Of a stretch of DNA of 64,000 nucleotides, positions 51,600 to 60,976 are shown piece after piece. The stretch is taken from positions 11,246-75,245 of the forward strand of contig NC_019790.1 in assembly GCF_000317835.1 (NCBI RefSeq), written 5' to 3'. The position numbers and the translations under genes are program-made. This DNA comes from Deinococcus peraridilitoris DSM 19664. GTDB taxonomy: Bacteria > Deinococcota > Deinococci > Deinococcales > Deinococcaceae. Position 1 is the first letter of the stretch; each line of letters begins with the position of its first letter. The notes under the pieces are model-generated. The model was not told where the DNA came from and did no database searches. It worked only from the letters and a program-made list of their open reading frames with translations.

Positions 51600-52725
51600 A
51601 CGACTGTATTCTGACATCCTCACCACCTTCGACCGCAAGCAGCACCGCGACACCTTCCGCGTCCTCCTGGACCTCTTCCTCGAAGCGAAAGGCCGCCCCC
51701 TCCCCACCCAGGCCACCGTCAAATCACCCTCCGCACTCAGCCGCGTCTTGGGCAGAACGGACGCCCCCCTGGACGCCTGCCCGCTTCCTCAACCACTACG
51801 GCTGGAACACCCGCGCCCTCGCGCGCGCCCTACGACAGCACGCCCAACACGTCCTGCTCGACTTCTGGCGCTCAGCACCGCACCAGCGTCCCCGACTCGA
51901 CCTACTGATCAACCTCACCAGCCTTGAAAAAGCCGGCGACTTCCCCCTCTTGGGTGACTGGATGCACGTGTACAACGGCGTCCACGGTGTTCACCTCGTC
52001 GTCCTGTACCTGTGCTGCGGGCCCCTCAAGCTCCCCTGGGCCGTTCAGGTCTGGCGCGGCAAAGGCACACCCTCATCGCCCCTGCTCGCCCTGAAGCTCC
52101 TTCGTACCGTCCCCGCATCCCTGTTGCGGAGCGGCAGGCGACCGTGCGTTCACGCCGACGGCGGGTTCGAGTGCGCCGCGTTCATCCATGGCGTCCTCGA
52201 CCTTGGTCTTGATGTCGTCGTCGGTGTGCGGTGCACGCGGGCGCTGCTGGATGGACGGCGCGTCAAGGACGTGTCCGTGCGGGGTGACCGGGTACGACTT
52301 CGGGGTTACGCGCCCTGATGACCGTCTCGTGGGTGTGGCTGTACCGCAATGCCGTGCCGGAGCAGCGGTTCGTGATGACCAACCGCGTGCTGGGTGGCGT
52401 TCACCTGGCGCGAATTGGGAAGCGCAGGTGGAAGATCGAAGCGTTCTTCAAGACGATCAAGGGCCGCTTCGGGCTGGAGCGCTTCGCGCAGTCGCGCAAA
52501 CAGGGCGCGTTCTGCTTCTGGTGCCTTTCAACGCTCGCGTTCTTGCTGTGCCATCTTGCCGATCTCGATCTGCCGTCGAACGTGCCGGGCGCATGGCCGG
52601 ACTGGGGTGAACGGGCGTTGGGCGTGCGTCTCACGCTGCTGGCTGACGTGCGGCGTGCTGCACTGCTGCTTGAACTCGCGCGGCTCGATGCTGTGCAAAA
52701 CGCTCTTCTTGCCGCTTCACCCTGA
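51600..52725 (+). pseudogene. IS4-type transposase in several frames
   Basis: Transposase segments appear in three frames: TFDRKQHRDTFRVLLDLFLE (from 51620), LLGDWMHVYNGVHGVHLVVLYLC region (from 51945) and MTNRVLGGVHLARIGKRRWK with FFKTIKGRFGLERFAQS (52318-52725). At least two frameshifts separate them. It is a relic of a family common in Deinococcus. Confidence 0.72.
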
Positions 52726-52748
52726 ACTGCAAATACTGTGTTGGCTTC

Positions 52749-52800
52749 GGGTCGTCAAGGTGAAGCAGCGGTTACAACCGCTGCTTCACCTTGACGACCC
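52749..52800. terminator. 52 bp palindrome between converging transposase genes
   Basis: GGGTCGTCAAGGTGAAGCAG-CGGTT (52749-52773), centre AC, then the exact complement to 52800. The 25 bp perfect arms span the end of the IS110 transposase gene (stop at 52755). Position between converging genes suggests a bidirectional terminator; it may equally belong to the IS110 end. Confidence 0.6.
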
Positions 52801-53786
52801 TCGCCCTGAAGAAAATGACGGCCAGTCTTCAGTACGGCAAAGGAGACGCGGAGCAACTTGCGAGCGAGCGCGATCAACGCGACCTTCTTCGGCTTCCCGG
52901 CGGCGACCAGCCTTCGATAGAAGTCCCCCAACGGATTCTGCAAGCGTGAGGTAGTCACAGCGGACAAGTACATTGCCCGTCGCAACCTGGAGTTCCCAAT
53001 TTTCGAGATGCGGCACTTCCCGACCATCGCGCCGGACTGACGAGGCACGGGGGAAAGACCGGCATACGCAGCCCATTGCTGCGAGGAATCCATGGTGCTG
53101 AGGTGTTTGGTTTCGCTCAGCATGATCGCGGCAGTCAACGGTCCAATACCAGGCACGGTGCACAGCAACTCCACCTGCGTGTGAAACTCGTCCTGGACGG
53201 CAAGGGTGCCCTTGATGGCCTGATTCACTTGGCTCAACTGCTCTTCGAGCAGCGCCAGGCGCGCTTCGCATAGGGCGACGACCAGTTGGTCGGCTTGACG
53301 CCGATGGTCGAGCGCGTGATGCCGGCCTTTTTCAAGAGTGATCAGCTCGACAACCGCATCCCGTTCGTGCAGCAAGTCCCGCAGCGTTTCTGTTTCCTCA
53401 GTCGGGGGGCTCCAGGGAGCGGGTTTCATGGTGGCGCCGTACCGGGCGATGAGTTCGGCGTCCATCTTGTCGGTCTTGCCGCGCCTGAGGGTGCTTTTGG
53501 CGAAGAACTTGATCTGAGCGGCGTTCACGACGCATACGGTGAAGCCAGCAGTGTGGAGGTGCGTGGCGATGCGCTCCCAGTACACTCCTGTGGCTTCCAT
53601 CACCACGGTGGTGTCACTGCTGTGGAGTGACTGGCGTTGCAGCCACCGGAACAGTTGCTGATGGCCGAGGAGGGTGTTTGGGAAGATACGAACCCGGTCT
53701 ACAGGGACGAAGGACCCGTCGACTGGGACACGGAGCAGGCGAGCGTACAGGTCGCTTTTGCCAACGTCGATACCGAGGACAAACAT
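52755..53786 (-). CDS. IS110-family transposase
   Basis: A complete 343-residue transposase. N-terminal RuvC-like domain: VLGIDVGKSDLYARLL (first Asp), VVMEATGVYWERIA (Glu), and LRRGKTDKMDAELIARYG (Asp pair). C-terminal Tnp20 domain: LCTVPGIGPLTAAIMLSE, FAAYAGLSPVPRQSG-like AAYAGLSPVPRQSGAMVGK with the catalytic Ser region, and RRAMYLSAV. IS110 enzymes recombine DNA guided by a bridge RNA encoded in the element's non-coding end. The frame is intact. Confidence 0.92.
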   Translation of the reverse strand: MFVLGIDVGKSDLYARLLRVPVDGSFVPVDRVRIFPNTLLGHQQLFRWLQRQSLHSSDTTVVMEATGVYWERIATHLHTAGFTVCVVNAAQIKFFAKSTLRRGKTDKMDAELIARYGATMKPAPWSPPTEETETLRDLLHERDAVVELITLEKGRHHALDHRRQADQLVVALCEARLALLEEQLSQVNQAIKGTLAVQDEFHTQVELLCTVPGIGPLTAAIMLSETKHLSTMDSSQQWAAYAGLSPVPRQSGAMVGKCRISKIGNSRLRRAMYLSAVTTSRLQNPLGDFYRRLVAAGKPKKVALIALARKLLRVSFAVLKTGRHFLQGEGRQGEAAVVTAASP

Positions 53787-54254
53787 CCGTTTCCTCCTGC
53801 ATGGGAGAAGTGGTCACTTGCCCGGTTCGGTCGGCGGGATTTTGTGTGCAGGCTCTTGGGCCTTGAAACTGTTGCGCCTGATCGAAGGGTCTCAAGCCCG
53901 GCCGGTATTTGCACCACGACCTTGATGGTCAAACTCCTGAGCAGGCTCGTGGGCTTGAGGGGGTGTGACAGACCAAGCTTCCCACGGCTCGGCCCAACAC
54001 ACAAACTCCTGAGTGAGACGGTGCTCGGCCGGCCCCTGCAACCTGGTGAAATGATGCATCAGGGGGATGGCGACGAGGCAAAGTGTTCCCGGCGCAATCT
54101 GAAAGTCTGCGTGAATCAGCGGCAGCAGGTAGCATCCGGCGATCGAGCAGTTCGAGCGACGTGTGAAGCGTGGCCAGTCGCCTGTGTTCACAGTAGAAGA
54201 AAGCTGGCGCTGGCGAAGCCTGACAGCGTTGTTTTTTCCGCTCTGCAACGATGA
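53787..54254 (-). ncRNA. Candidate IS110 non-coding end / bridge RNA region
   Basis: About 470 bases upstream of the IS110 transposase carry no supportable gene. In IS110-group elements this position encodes the bridge RNA. The word CAAACTCCTGAG occurs twice (near 53932 and 54003), and inverted pieces such as CTTGAAACTG...TCTCAAG (53862-53896) could form stem-loops. I cannot define the element's outer end or the two guide loops, so this is a positional proposal only. Confidence 0.3.
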
Positions 54255-54290
54255 ATTCTTGTATAATGGGTGAGATTGAAGGGGGTTCGT

Positions 54291-54479
54291 ATGACGGTCA
54301 TCACCAGCCAGGAACGAGAAGCACGCCGCCGCGCTGACGAGCAAGCCAAACACGAACTCCGCCTTGAAGGCCTGAAAGTCTCCCCGACGGACGAGCACCT
54401 GTTTGAGCAGTATGTCGAAGGAGAGCTGACGACCGCACAGGTCCGTGCGGCGCTGGACGCTAAGTACAAGAAGAAGTAA
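54291..54479 (+). CDS. Fic-toxin antitoxin (VbhA-like)
   Basis: A 62-residue protein from the ATG at 54291; TATAAT at 54262-54267 gives a short leader. The sequence is one helix-rich domain: TSQEREARRRADEQAKHELR, then LEGLKVSPTDEHLFEQYVEG and ELTTAQVRAAL. This matches the layout of VbhA-type antitoxins, whose inhibitory helix with an E-G pair (here RLEG) occludes ATP in the partner Fic toxin. The Fic gene follows 2 nt later. Confidence 0.75.
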   Translation: MTVITSQEREARRRADEQAKHELRLEGLKVSPTDEHLFEQYVEGELTTAQVRAALDAKYKKK

Positions 54480-54481
54480 GC

Positions 54482-55347
54482 GTGAACGACCCGTACCTGC
54501 AGGAGAACGGGACCCTCAAGAACCACCTGGGCATTACGGATGCTCAGGAGTTGAGTTTCGTGGAAGCGGCGTATACGCGGACACGGCAAATCGAGCTGGC
54601 TGAGGGTTCAGGACCACACGGGCAGTTCGATCTGCAGCACCTGAAGGCGATCCACCACCACCTGTTTCAGGACGTGTACGCTTTTTCGGGGAAGTTGCGG
54701 GGTGAACTGACCACGATTGATGCGAGTCGTTCACGCTGCATGGCTACCTGCACAAGGGTGATACGACCTTCGCGCATACCGCGCAGATCGAGCCGTACCT
54801 GAACAGCGTCTTTCAGCAGCTCGCGCAGGAAAACCACCTGCGTGCCACCACCAGGGATGAGTTCACGCGCAGAGCAGCGGACCTGCTGGCGGACATGAAC
54901 GCGGCCCATCCTTTCCGAGAGGGGAACGGCAGAACGCAGCGGGCGTTCATCACGCAACTCGCGGAGCACGTCGGGCATACCGTGGATTTCTCTGTCATCT
55001 CGCAGGAGCGCATGATCCAGGTGAGCATCGCCGCAATGAGCGGGGATAACGAACCGATGCGGCGCATGACGCTGGAAGTCACCAGCCCGGATAAGGTGCG
55101 GATGCTGCAGAGCGCCATTCGGAGCCTGGAGCACGCACAGGTCAACTGGAACGAGATGTACGTCGCCACGGCGAGTCGCGGACGGCAGTATAGCGGCCAT
55201 GTCACGCTGAAAAGTGCGGAGACGGTGCTCGTCGAGGATTCGGGCCGGGTAATCGTGGCACGCACGAGGGATGCCGGGAACGTACTGCAGGGGCAGCACG
55301 TGACGTTCACTGCAGGCGGCGGTCTGTCACGCGGCATGGAGATGTAG
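54482..55347 (+). pseudogene. Fic-domain toxin with a frameshift
   Basis: The gene starts with GTG at 54482: FVEAAYTRTRQIELAEGSG, HLKAIHHHLFQDVYAFSGKL and GELTTIDAS. Near 54715-54730 the frame changes; FTLHGYLHKGDTTFAHTAQI and the active motif HPFREGNGRTQRAF follow in the other frame to the stop at 55347. The catalytic motif itself is intact. A single-base error or deletion would restore a normal FicT toxin. With a functional antitoxin upstream, loss of the toxin is tolerated. Confidence 0.8.
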
Positions 55348-55777
55348 GGCTATCACGAACTCAGCGCTCATCACGAACACGTCCTGGTGCCGGACGAACT
55401 GCCAGAAGCCCATCTCCGCGTGGTCCTCCCTCAAGCGAGCGGGAACCGTGAGGTCGTAGACGGGCACTCGCTCTCCCTCCCTGACGAACAGCACCTGCGT
55501 CACCGGCACGACGAGTACTCCCTGCTCCCACCGGGAATCCTGGACCGCTGTGCTACGTGACCACCCTGGGTACGTTCTCCCCGACGCTCGCGATGACGCA
55601 GCGCACCTCACCTGGCGCACGGTTGGTGAGGTTAAAGGCGTCGAACAACGCCGCGCGACCACGCAAATCCTCGATGTCAGCCAGAAGGCGCGCTGGGCAG
55701 AAGATAGGGTCCTCTCGTGGTGTCTGCGGTTCGAACACTCTCGACGAGCCGGTTGGCACGTTCTCGCGATTCAGCAT
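55327..55777 (-). pseudogene. Possible small gene in two frames
   Basis: From the ATG at 55777 one frame gives LNRENVPTGSSRVFEPQTPR to VIASVGENVPRVV and stops at 55553. In another frame the coding character continues (DSRWEQGVLVVPVTQVLFV, REDHAEMGFWQFVRHQDVF) down to 55327. Together they would make a protein of about 150 residues with one frameshift. I do not recognise the family and the call is weak. Confidence 0.35.
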
Positions 55778-55803
55778 GTCATGGGTGTTATGGTGACACC
55801 AGC

Positions 55804-57234
55804 ATGGCGCGCAGCAAACTGCCTTCGGCAATCGAGATGGCCGCATTCGTCGCGTCATGGTGGCGTGCGTATGGGCGCGATGAAGATACCTTGCGTGCTT
55901 TGGACCGTGGGGATGTCACACCCCTGCGCATCGACGGCCTTGCCCTGGACGCGGCCGTTAAGACGCACTACCGAGCTTGGCAATTGATCGAGTTGGCCCG
56001 TGATAAAGCCGAGCCCCTCACACCGGAATCCGTTCAGGTCATCCTTCAGGCAGATGGCGACCGTGCTGAGACCGATACCCTCTGGCGCCAGCGCGTACTG
56101 TTCGTACAGCCCCTGGCGCGGCACTACCGATTTCCGCCCCGCACCAGCAAAATCCTCCTGGAGGCGGCTGCGCTCGTCGGCTTGGTGAACGCCCCGCGAG
56201 AACTGTTGCCCGAAGGGCGTGACGCCCCACCTGCAGTGCAACTCGTCCTCGCCAATACTCCCGGTCAAGAGATTGATCGCGCCACCCGCGGGCCACAATC
56301 CTGGAATGCAGAAGCGCTCGTGTACGAGCACGGCGGCATGCTGATCAAGTACGGCGACGACGGCGTGCCTATTGATGTGGCGCGCGCCGAACTTTCCGAA
56401 ATGGATTCACGCACCTCGGATGTATGGCGCCTCCTCGTCGCGAAAACCCTGGAGAGCGGACTCGACGACGACCTTGTATCGATTACCGTGCAACCTGGTG
56501 AGTTGGCCCTTGCCATGGGTTTCAAAAAGCATCACAAGGGTGGAATGCGCGCCGAGGATCTCGTCAAGTGCGCGGAAGCCATGACGCGCCTCGAACGCCT
56601 GTGGCTGCGTGTCACCGTGGACGTCACCGGCACGGGCGTGACGCATCCGGACCTGCCCGGAGAGCACATCGCCGCACTCGAAACCGAAACCAAGGTCATC
56701 CACGTCATCCGTCGCGGCACCGCGCGCACTGTGAACGGTCAGCGCATCCCGCGCTACTGGCAAGTCGCACTGGGCAGCTGGGCAAAAGTGTGGCCGCGGT
56801 CGTTCGCGCCGCTGTTCCGCAGCTTGGTCGAACTTCCTGCCAACAACGCTGTTGCCGTGTGGTCAAAACAAGTAGGCGCGGAACTGGCATTCTTGTGGGG
56901 CTTGCGGGCGCGGTCAGGCGAAGCGCAACGTGTCACGATCAGCGAGTTATTGGGAAATGCCATGCTGCTGCACGAGGTGGAGAGACTGCGTGGCCGCGGA
57001 GAGCTTGGTGTGGCGGTAGAGCGGTTTGGCAAAACGATGGACCAGCTCCGCGAGAAGGGAGTGCACGCAGGGTGGGCATATGACCCGGTCAGCTTTGAGC
57101 GCATGGCGGTGGCGGAGCGAACACGGCGGTACTTTCAGGCGTGGATGGACGCGGTGTTGGTGATTCATCCACCCGAAGCGGTGCTGCGTGCGCTGGCGGA
57201 ACGTGTCCTGACTCCCCCCACCTGGGACGTGTAG
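55804..57234 (+). CDS. Putative plasmid replication initiator
   Basis: A 476-residue protein from the ATG at 55804. It has no motif I can name with certainty, but two segments look like winged-helix DNA-binding modules: SDVWRLLVAKTLE with TVQPGELALAMGFKKHHKGG (about 205-255) and AQRVTISELLGNAMLLHEVE with MDQLREKGVHAGW (about 375-440). Such a double winged-helix layout is typical of iteron-binding Rep proteins. The array of seven iterons begins 130 bp downstream of its stop, which is the main reason for the call. It would bind these repeats and open the origin. Confidence 0.65.
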   Translation: MARSKLPSAIEMAAFVASWWRAYGRDEDTLRALDRGDVTPLRIDGLALDAAVKTHYRAWQLIELARDKAEPLTPESVQVILQADGDRAETDTLWRQRVLFVQPLARHYRFPPRTSKILLEAAALVGLVNAPRELLPEGRDAPPAVQLVLANTPGQEIDRATRGPQSWNAEALVYEHGGMLIKYGDDGVPIDVARAELSEMDSRTSDVWRLLVAKTLESGLDDDLVSITVQPGELALAMGFKKHHKGGMRAEDLVKCAEAMTRLERLWLRVTVDVTGTGVTHPDLPGEHIAALETETKVIHVIRRGTARTVNGQRIPRYWQVALGSWAKVWPRSFAPLFRSLVELPANNAVAVWSKQVGAELAFLWGLRARSGEAQRVTISELLGNAMLLHEVERLRGRGELGVAVERFGKTMDQLREKGVHAGWAYDPVSFERMAVAERTRRYFQAWMDAVLVIHPPEAVLRALAERVLTPPTWDV

Positions 57235-57365
57235 AGCGTGCATTTATTGGTCAACGTGAGCCGCGCACGGCACCTGTCGCGCTGTTGGGAAAGTGACCTA
57301 CAGATGCCTCAATTCACGTTTTGACGGGTCTTCAGCGGGACCGCCTGGTTTCTGCCCTGCAAATG

Positions 57366-57631
57366 ACCCCCTGCTGTCTCGGGTGATTCACTGAGGTGAT
57401 ACAAAAACACCCCCAGTTGTTGCGGGTTCAAACGGCTTTGCCAGACACTCCCGGGTCGTGCAAAAACACCCCCAGTCGGTTCGGGCCCCGCGCTGTATGG
57501 ACTCTTCCACATCCCCCTGTGGTGTGGGTAAAACGCTTCAATTTCTCCCCTGCCATCCTGGGTAAGCGCGCCATAAGTCCCCCTGTTGCTTCGGGTCAGC
57601 CTGACAAACCCCCCCCAGCTGGCGCGGGTCA
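57366..57631 (+). repeat. Iteron array, putative replication origin
   Basis: Seven imperfect copies of a 21-24 bp unit, consensus ACCCCC[A/T]G-N6-CGGGT-N-A, start at 57366, 57409, 57468, 57511, 57544, 57577 and 57608. The last four are spaced about 31-33 bp, three helical turns, so initiator copies would sit on one face. Examples: ACCCCCTGCTGTCTCGGGTG, GTCCCCCTGTTGCTTCGGGT. Beyond the array TTTGCAC occurs twice, 21 bp apart (57634 and 57655). The rest of the gap to 57906 shows no gene. Confidence 0.82.
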
Positions 57632-57906
57632 TATTTGCACGGCAACGTGAAATGTTTGCACCTGGACACGCTTTCTCTGTTCATCTCTCAGTTGCCGTGA
57701 TGAGCGCGAACAGGACAGCGACATGACAGGTACAGCGAAAAATCAGCACTTAGGCGCGTGCTACGGTGCATCAATTCGTGTGCCCAGGAGGTGCGTGAAT
57801 TCTACACCTGCGATATTCCCCTCAGGGTAGCGCAGGGAAAACACTCCAGTTTTCAGTTGGGATGACGGGTGTTATTGCTCACTCTGGTGTTTCGAGGCCA
57901 GCGTGA

Positions 57907-59190
57907 ATGACCGAAGTCGGTCTGCTGAGCAGACCGGGGAGCCTCACATTGTCGTCTTTACCCACCAATCCAGCCTCCCCTTGGACGCCCGAAGCGTTGC
58001 GGGATCTGATGCTGGGCCTGCCGGACGGTGGGGTGACAGTTGGGGCACCAAGTCTGCTTGATTTGCTGCCCGGTGACGAGGACACCCGGGAGCAACCCTC
58101 CCTCACCCTCACGCTGCACCGCACATTGCCGGAACTCGGCACGGTCGCCCTGAACCCGGGGCTGAACTGGTCACGCGCTCGAGCCTTGTTGGCGGGTATC
58201 GCACCAAAGCTTGGCAAAGCGCACCGCCTGGCGGTCGCACTGTACGCCCTCGCGCTCGGAGCACGCCAAGACGAGGAGGACGCCGTAACGTTCGTCGTGA
58301 CCACGTGGGAACTGGGCGTGCTGTGTGGTGTAAGCGCGGACTACATCAGCGAACTGCTGGTGCAGAACAAGCCGACGTTCTCAAAGCTGATGTACTGGGG
58401 GAAAAGCGTGACGGCCGCTCCCTTCCAGAAATGGGCGAAACAGCAAGAAAAAGCCCGCCGGGAAGCGCGCGGCAGAAAGTGGACGGAAGCGGACGATGAC
58501 CGCCCGGTGCATTTTGTGTCCGGGCTCTTGTTTCACGTCAAGCTCTTTGACCAGCCGCTCACCGAGAACGACCTCGCCGGAAAGCGCGTGAAGGGCAACG
58601 AGGCGTTCTTTCAAAACACCCGACGGGACTTGCAGGGCGACATCCTGCGTGGCTGGACGAAACGCCGCCTTGGAGAAGAGGGGAGACTCGCGAGCAACGC
58701 GCGCGGAACCGTGCGTGGCCGCATGCTGCAGGCGACCACGCCTGACGACGCTGCGCTCGAGGTGTTGCAGTATGTGACTTTGCGAGTGCGGGGCCTGTTG
58801 CCGGAGGACCTGGCTTCGGGTGTGGAGGAGCGCGTATTGAACGTGAACGACCTCCTTGCCGCGTTGAGGGAACCGGTGGTGCGCTCCAGAAGTGGGCGGC
58901 GCGACTGGGTGCAGAAGTGCGCCTTGGGGTTTGTCCGCTTGCTCGGGCGGCCCGGGGACAGCTTGCACTGGCTCAGTATCTGCTGGGCGGCCGTGAACGT
59001 AACTGGCGCTCAGCTCGGAGACGGCATTGAGGCGCTGTACGAGGCGGCGTTCGAGGTGTTCGTGCGCAGCGCTGACAATCCGAACTTGCACGGGGGCGCC
59101 GCGCAGTCGAGGTTGCTGCGTTGGTTGCTGAAGAAGGCCGGGTTCTTTGATTGGAGAGAGGCGTACCGCGGTGTGCGGTTGGCTGTGTAG
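57907..59190 (+). CDS. Plasmid replication-region protein of unknown function
   Basis: A 427-residue protein from the ATG at 57907, directly beyond the iterons. No family is recognised. It is soluble and largely helical. TWELGVLCGVSADYISELLV (about 137-156) looks like a helix-turn-helix, and the middle is rich in basic residues (KWAKQQEKARREARGRKW). Its position opposite the initiator across the origin suggests a replication or copy-control role; a second initiator is possible. Confidence 0.55.
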   Translation: MTEVGLLSRPGSLTLSSLPTNPASPWTPEALRDLMLGLPDGGVTVGAPSLLDLLPGDEDTREQPSLTLTLHRTLPELGTVALNPGLNWSRARALLAGIAPKLGKAHRLAVALYALALGARQDEEDAVTFVVTTWELGVLCGVSADYISELLVQNKPTFSKLMYWGKSVTAAPFQKWAKQQEKARREARGRKWTEADDDRPVHFVSGLLFHVKLFDQPLTENDLAGKRVKGNEAFFQNTRRDLQGDILRGWTKRRLGEEGRLASNARGTVRGRMLQATTPDDAALEVLQYVTLRVRGLLPEDLASGVEERVLNVNDLLAALREPVVRSRSGRRDWVQKCALGFVRLLGRPGDSLHWLSICWAAVNVTGAQLGDGIEALYEAAFEVFVRSADNPNLHGGAAQSRLLRWLLKKAGFFDWREAYRGVRLAV

Positions 59191-59690
59191 GCACGAAGGA
59201 CAGCGTGGAGCGTGAGGGCTGATGGTGCACTCGACTTCGCGCTTTGCATGATGGCGCCGCAGAGAGGATCGCGAGCGCTCGAGGGCGCGATCCTCGGAAG
59301 GCTGCGTGACAAGAAATGACGGACAGGAGAATTCAGCAAATCAAGAATCGCCTTCCTGGACGCATCCGCTCGCAGGTGCTGCGTCTTTTTCTCTCCCAGC
59401 CGTCGTTTTCTATTAATCCGCTACTATTTCTTCCGTTAAGGAAGAAAGGTGGGCGTTGCTTGTCACGCTTGTGAAAAATCAAGAATAGCGTTATTTCGTT
59501 TAGTGGCGGACTAAAAGACGAGAGTGTACATATAGTTTTAACCCAGCCCGCCTTGCTCTTCCGCTAGGTACACCTGCCCTTTCCCGGGCCGTCCCACACC
59601 CGCGTCCCACATGGCCTTTGCCTGAGCTCAAGCAGACCCAAGACGGCACAATGATGCCAAACGGCGTACAGGACGCTAAACTATAGGTAC
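59191..59690. other. Gene-free stretch between replication region and recombinase
   Basis: About 500 bases. GAGGATCGCG (59264-59273) and CGCGATCCTC (59286-59295) form a strong hairpin, plausible as terminator of the preceding gene. The word AAATCAAGAAT[A/C]GC occurs at 59338 and 59476. The region from 59400 to 59540 is AT-rich. A recombination site for the next gene could lie here. Confidence 0.45.
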
Positions 59691-60560
59691 ATGAGCACCC
59701 GAGACGCCTTCCGCGAACACCTTACGAGAGGCGACCTCGAAGGCGCGCTCCAGCTGATCGAACCCCACCTCCCCGGAGTGGCAGGCAGCGCCACACGCGT
59801 CAACAACCTCAGCGGCGCCCGCGCCCTCCTCCGCTGGGCACAAGACGAATGGCGCAGCATCCTGCACCCCGACACGGAATTCGGCGAAGCTTACCTGCAG
59901 CACCTCACCAGCAAACATGGCGCTGAGACCAGCAGCATCCAAAACCGCCTCATTCACGCCCGCAATACCTACAAAGCCCTCATCGCCAGCGAAATCGTCA
60001 CCACAAACCCCTTTGCAGGTCTTAAAGGGCCCAACCACAAAGCTGAAGAGCATCGCCAGGGCTATACCCAAGATGAAATCGAGAGGCTCTGCCAGCACGC
60101 CTCACCAGAAGGCAAATCCCTTGTTCTCCTGGGCGCCCACGCCGGCCTGACCGGCCCGGAACTCCGCGCCGTGAAGTGGACTGACATCAACTTCAAGGAA
60201 CAGACCATCACCGTCAGTGACCGTATCATCCCACTCTCCAAAGAACTCCACGCCGCCCTCAGCGCCTACCACACGGGCCTGTTCTCCAGGAGTGAGCGCC
60301 TCTTCGAGCTGCCCACCCAACTCGCGCTGCGCGAACACCTGTTTACGCTGTGTCAACGCGCCCAGGTCTGGTACGGCGACAAGGCCATCCGAGCGCTCCG
60401 TGCGTACGCGGGCGAACGCTTTTACGCCCTGCACGAGGATCGGGAGCTTGTCGCGCGTTACCTTGGTGTTCGCAGTGCCAAAACGCACTTCACATTGCGT
60501 AACTACGCGCGCCGTAAAGCGCTGGAAGCGCAAAGCGAAACCCACACACACGGTGTCTGA
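59691..60560 (+). CDS. Tyrosine recombinase-like protein lacking the first catalytic Arg
   Basis: A 289-residue protein with the two-domain layout of tyrosine recombinases: an N-terminal SAM-like helical domain (LLRWAQDEWRSILHPDTEFG, IHARNTYKALIASEIVTTNP) and a catalytic-type domain. The box that normally reads TGLR-x-SEL is GLTGPELRAVKWTDI, so the first Arg is replaced by Thr. The HxLR box is AIRALRAYAGERFY and the C-terminal tyrosine is in THFTLRNYARR. TATAGG lies 5 nt before the ATG. It may be inactive, or a divergent plasmid resolution enzyme; close relatives would tell. Confidence 0.72.
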   Translation: MSTRDAFREHLTRGDLEGALQLIEPHLPGVAGSATRVNNLSGARALLRWAQDEWRSILHPDTEFGEAYLQHLTSKHGAETSSIQNRLIHARNTYKALIASEIVTTNPFAGLKGPNHKAEEHRQGYTQDEIERLCQHASPEGKSLVLLGAHAGLTGPELRAVKWTDINFKEQTITVSDRIIPLSKELHAALSAYHTGLFSRSERLFELPTQLALREHLFTLCQRAQVWYGDKAIRALRAYAGERFYALHEDRELVARYLGVRSAKTHFTLRNYARRKALEAQSETHTHGV

Positions 60561-60976
60561 TACCCGACAAGCAGAACGAAACATGCAAAGCACACTGAGG
60601 GCCAGAACGTACACAGTCAGCCAGCTCACATGGGTGCCCGAGCGCCAAGCGACCTGCGGTGCGTGAGGTCAGCGACACGGGCGCCACCAGGTTGGCCTCG
60701 ACGCACTCACCCAGGAGTCACACCGAGGCTTGGAAACGAAAAGGGGCTGAGCCGCCACTTTTGTGACGCTTGTGAAGTCATGGCAACCTGAAGGCATAGT
60801 CTGGAGGGACGGCGGACCAGCGTTCCTATCAGTCTTTTTCGCTCTTCTGACCGCAAGTCAACGCATCAGAAAAAGCAGACGCTCCAAGGCAGGGCTTCTG
60901 GGCACGACTCGCGATGTGGTTTCCGCCGCGCCGAAAATGCGGTGCAGCGCTCAACTGCATGAGTACAATGAGCAGG
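60561..60976. other. Gene-free stretch upstream of the protease gene
   Basis: About 415 bases without a supportable gene. Short frames exist (for example 60584-60666) but have neither ribosome site nor motif. The protease promoter should lie in the last 150 bases, though I cannot identify boxes. Confidence 0.4.

Noticed and set aside
53637..54254. 205-codon plus-strand frame overlapping the IS110 transposase start
   Set aside because: It runs antisense through the transposase N terminus and shows no family features; the codon use looks like an antisense artefact.
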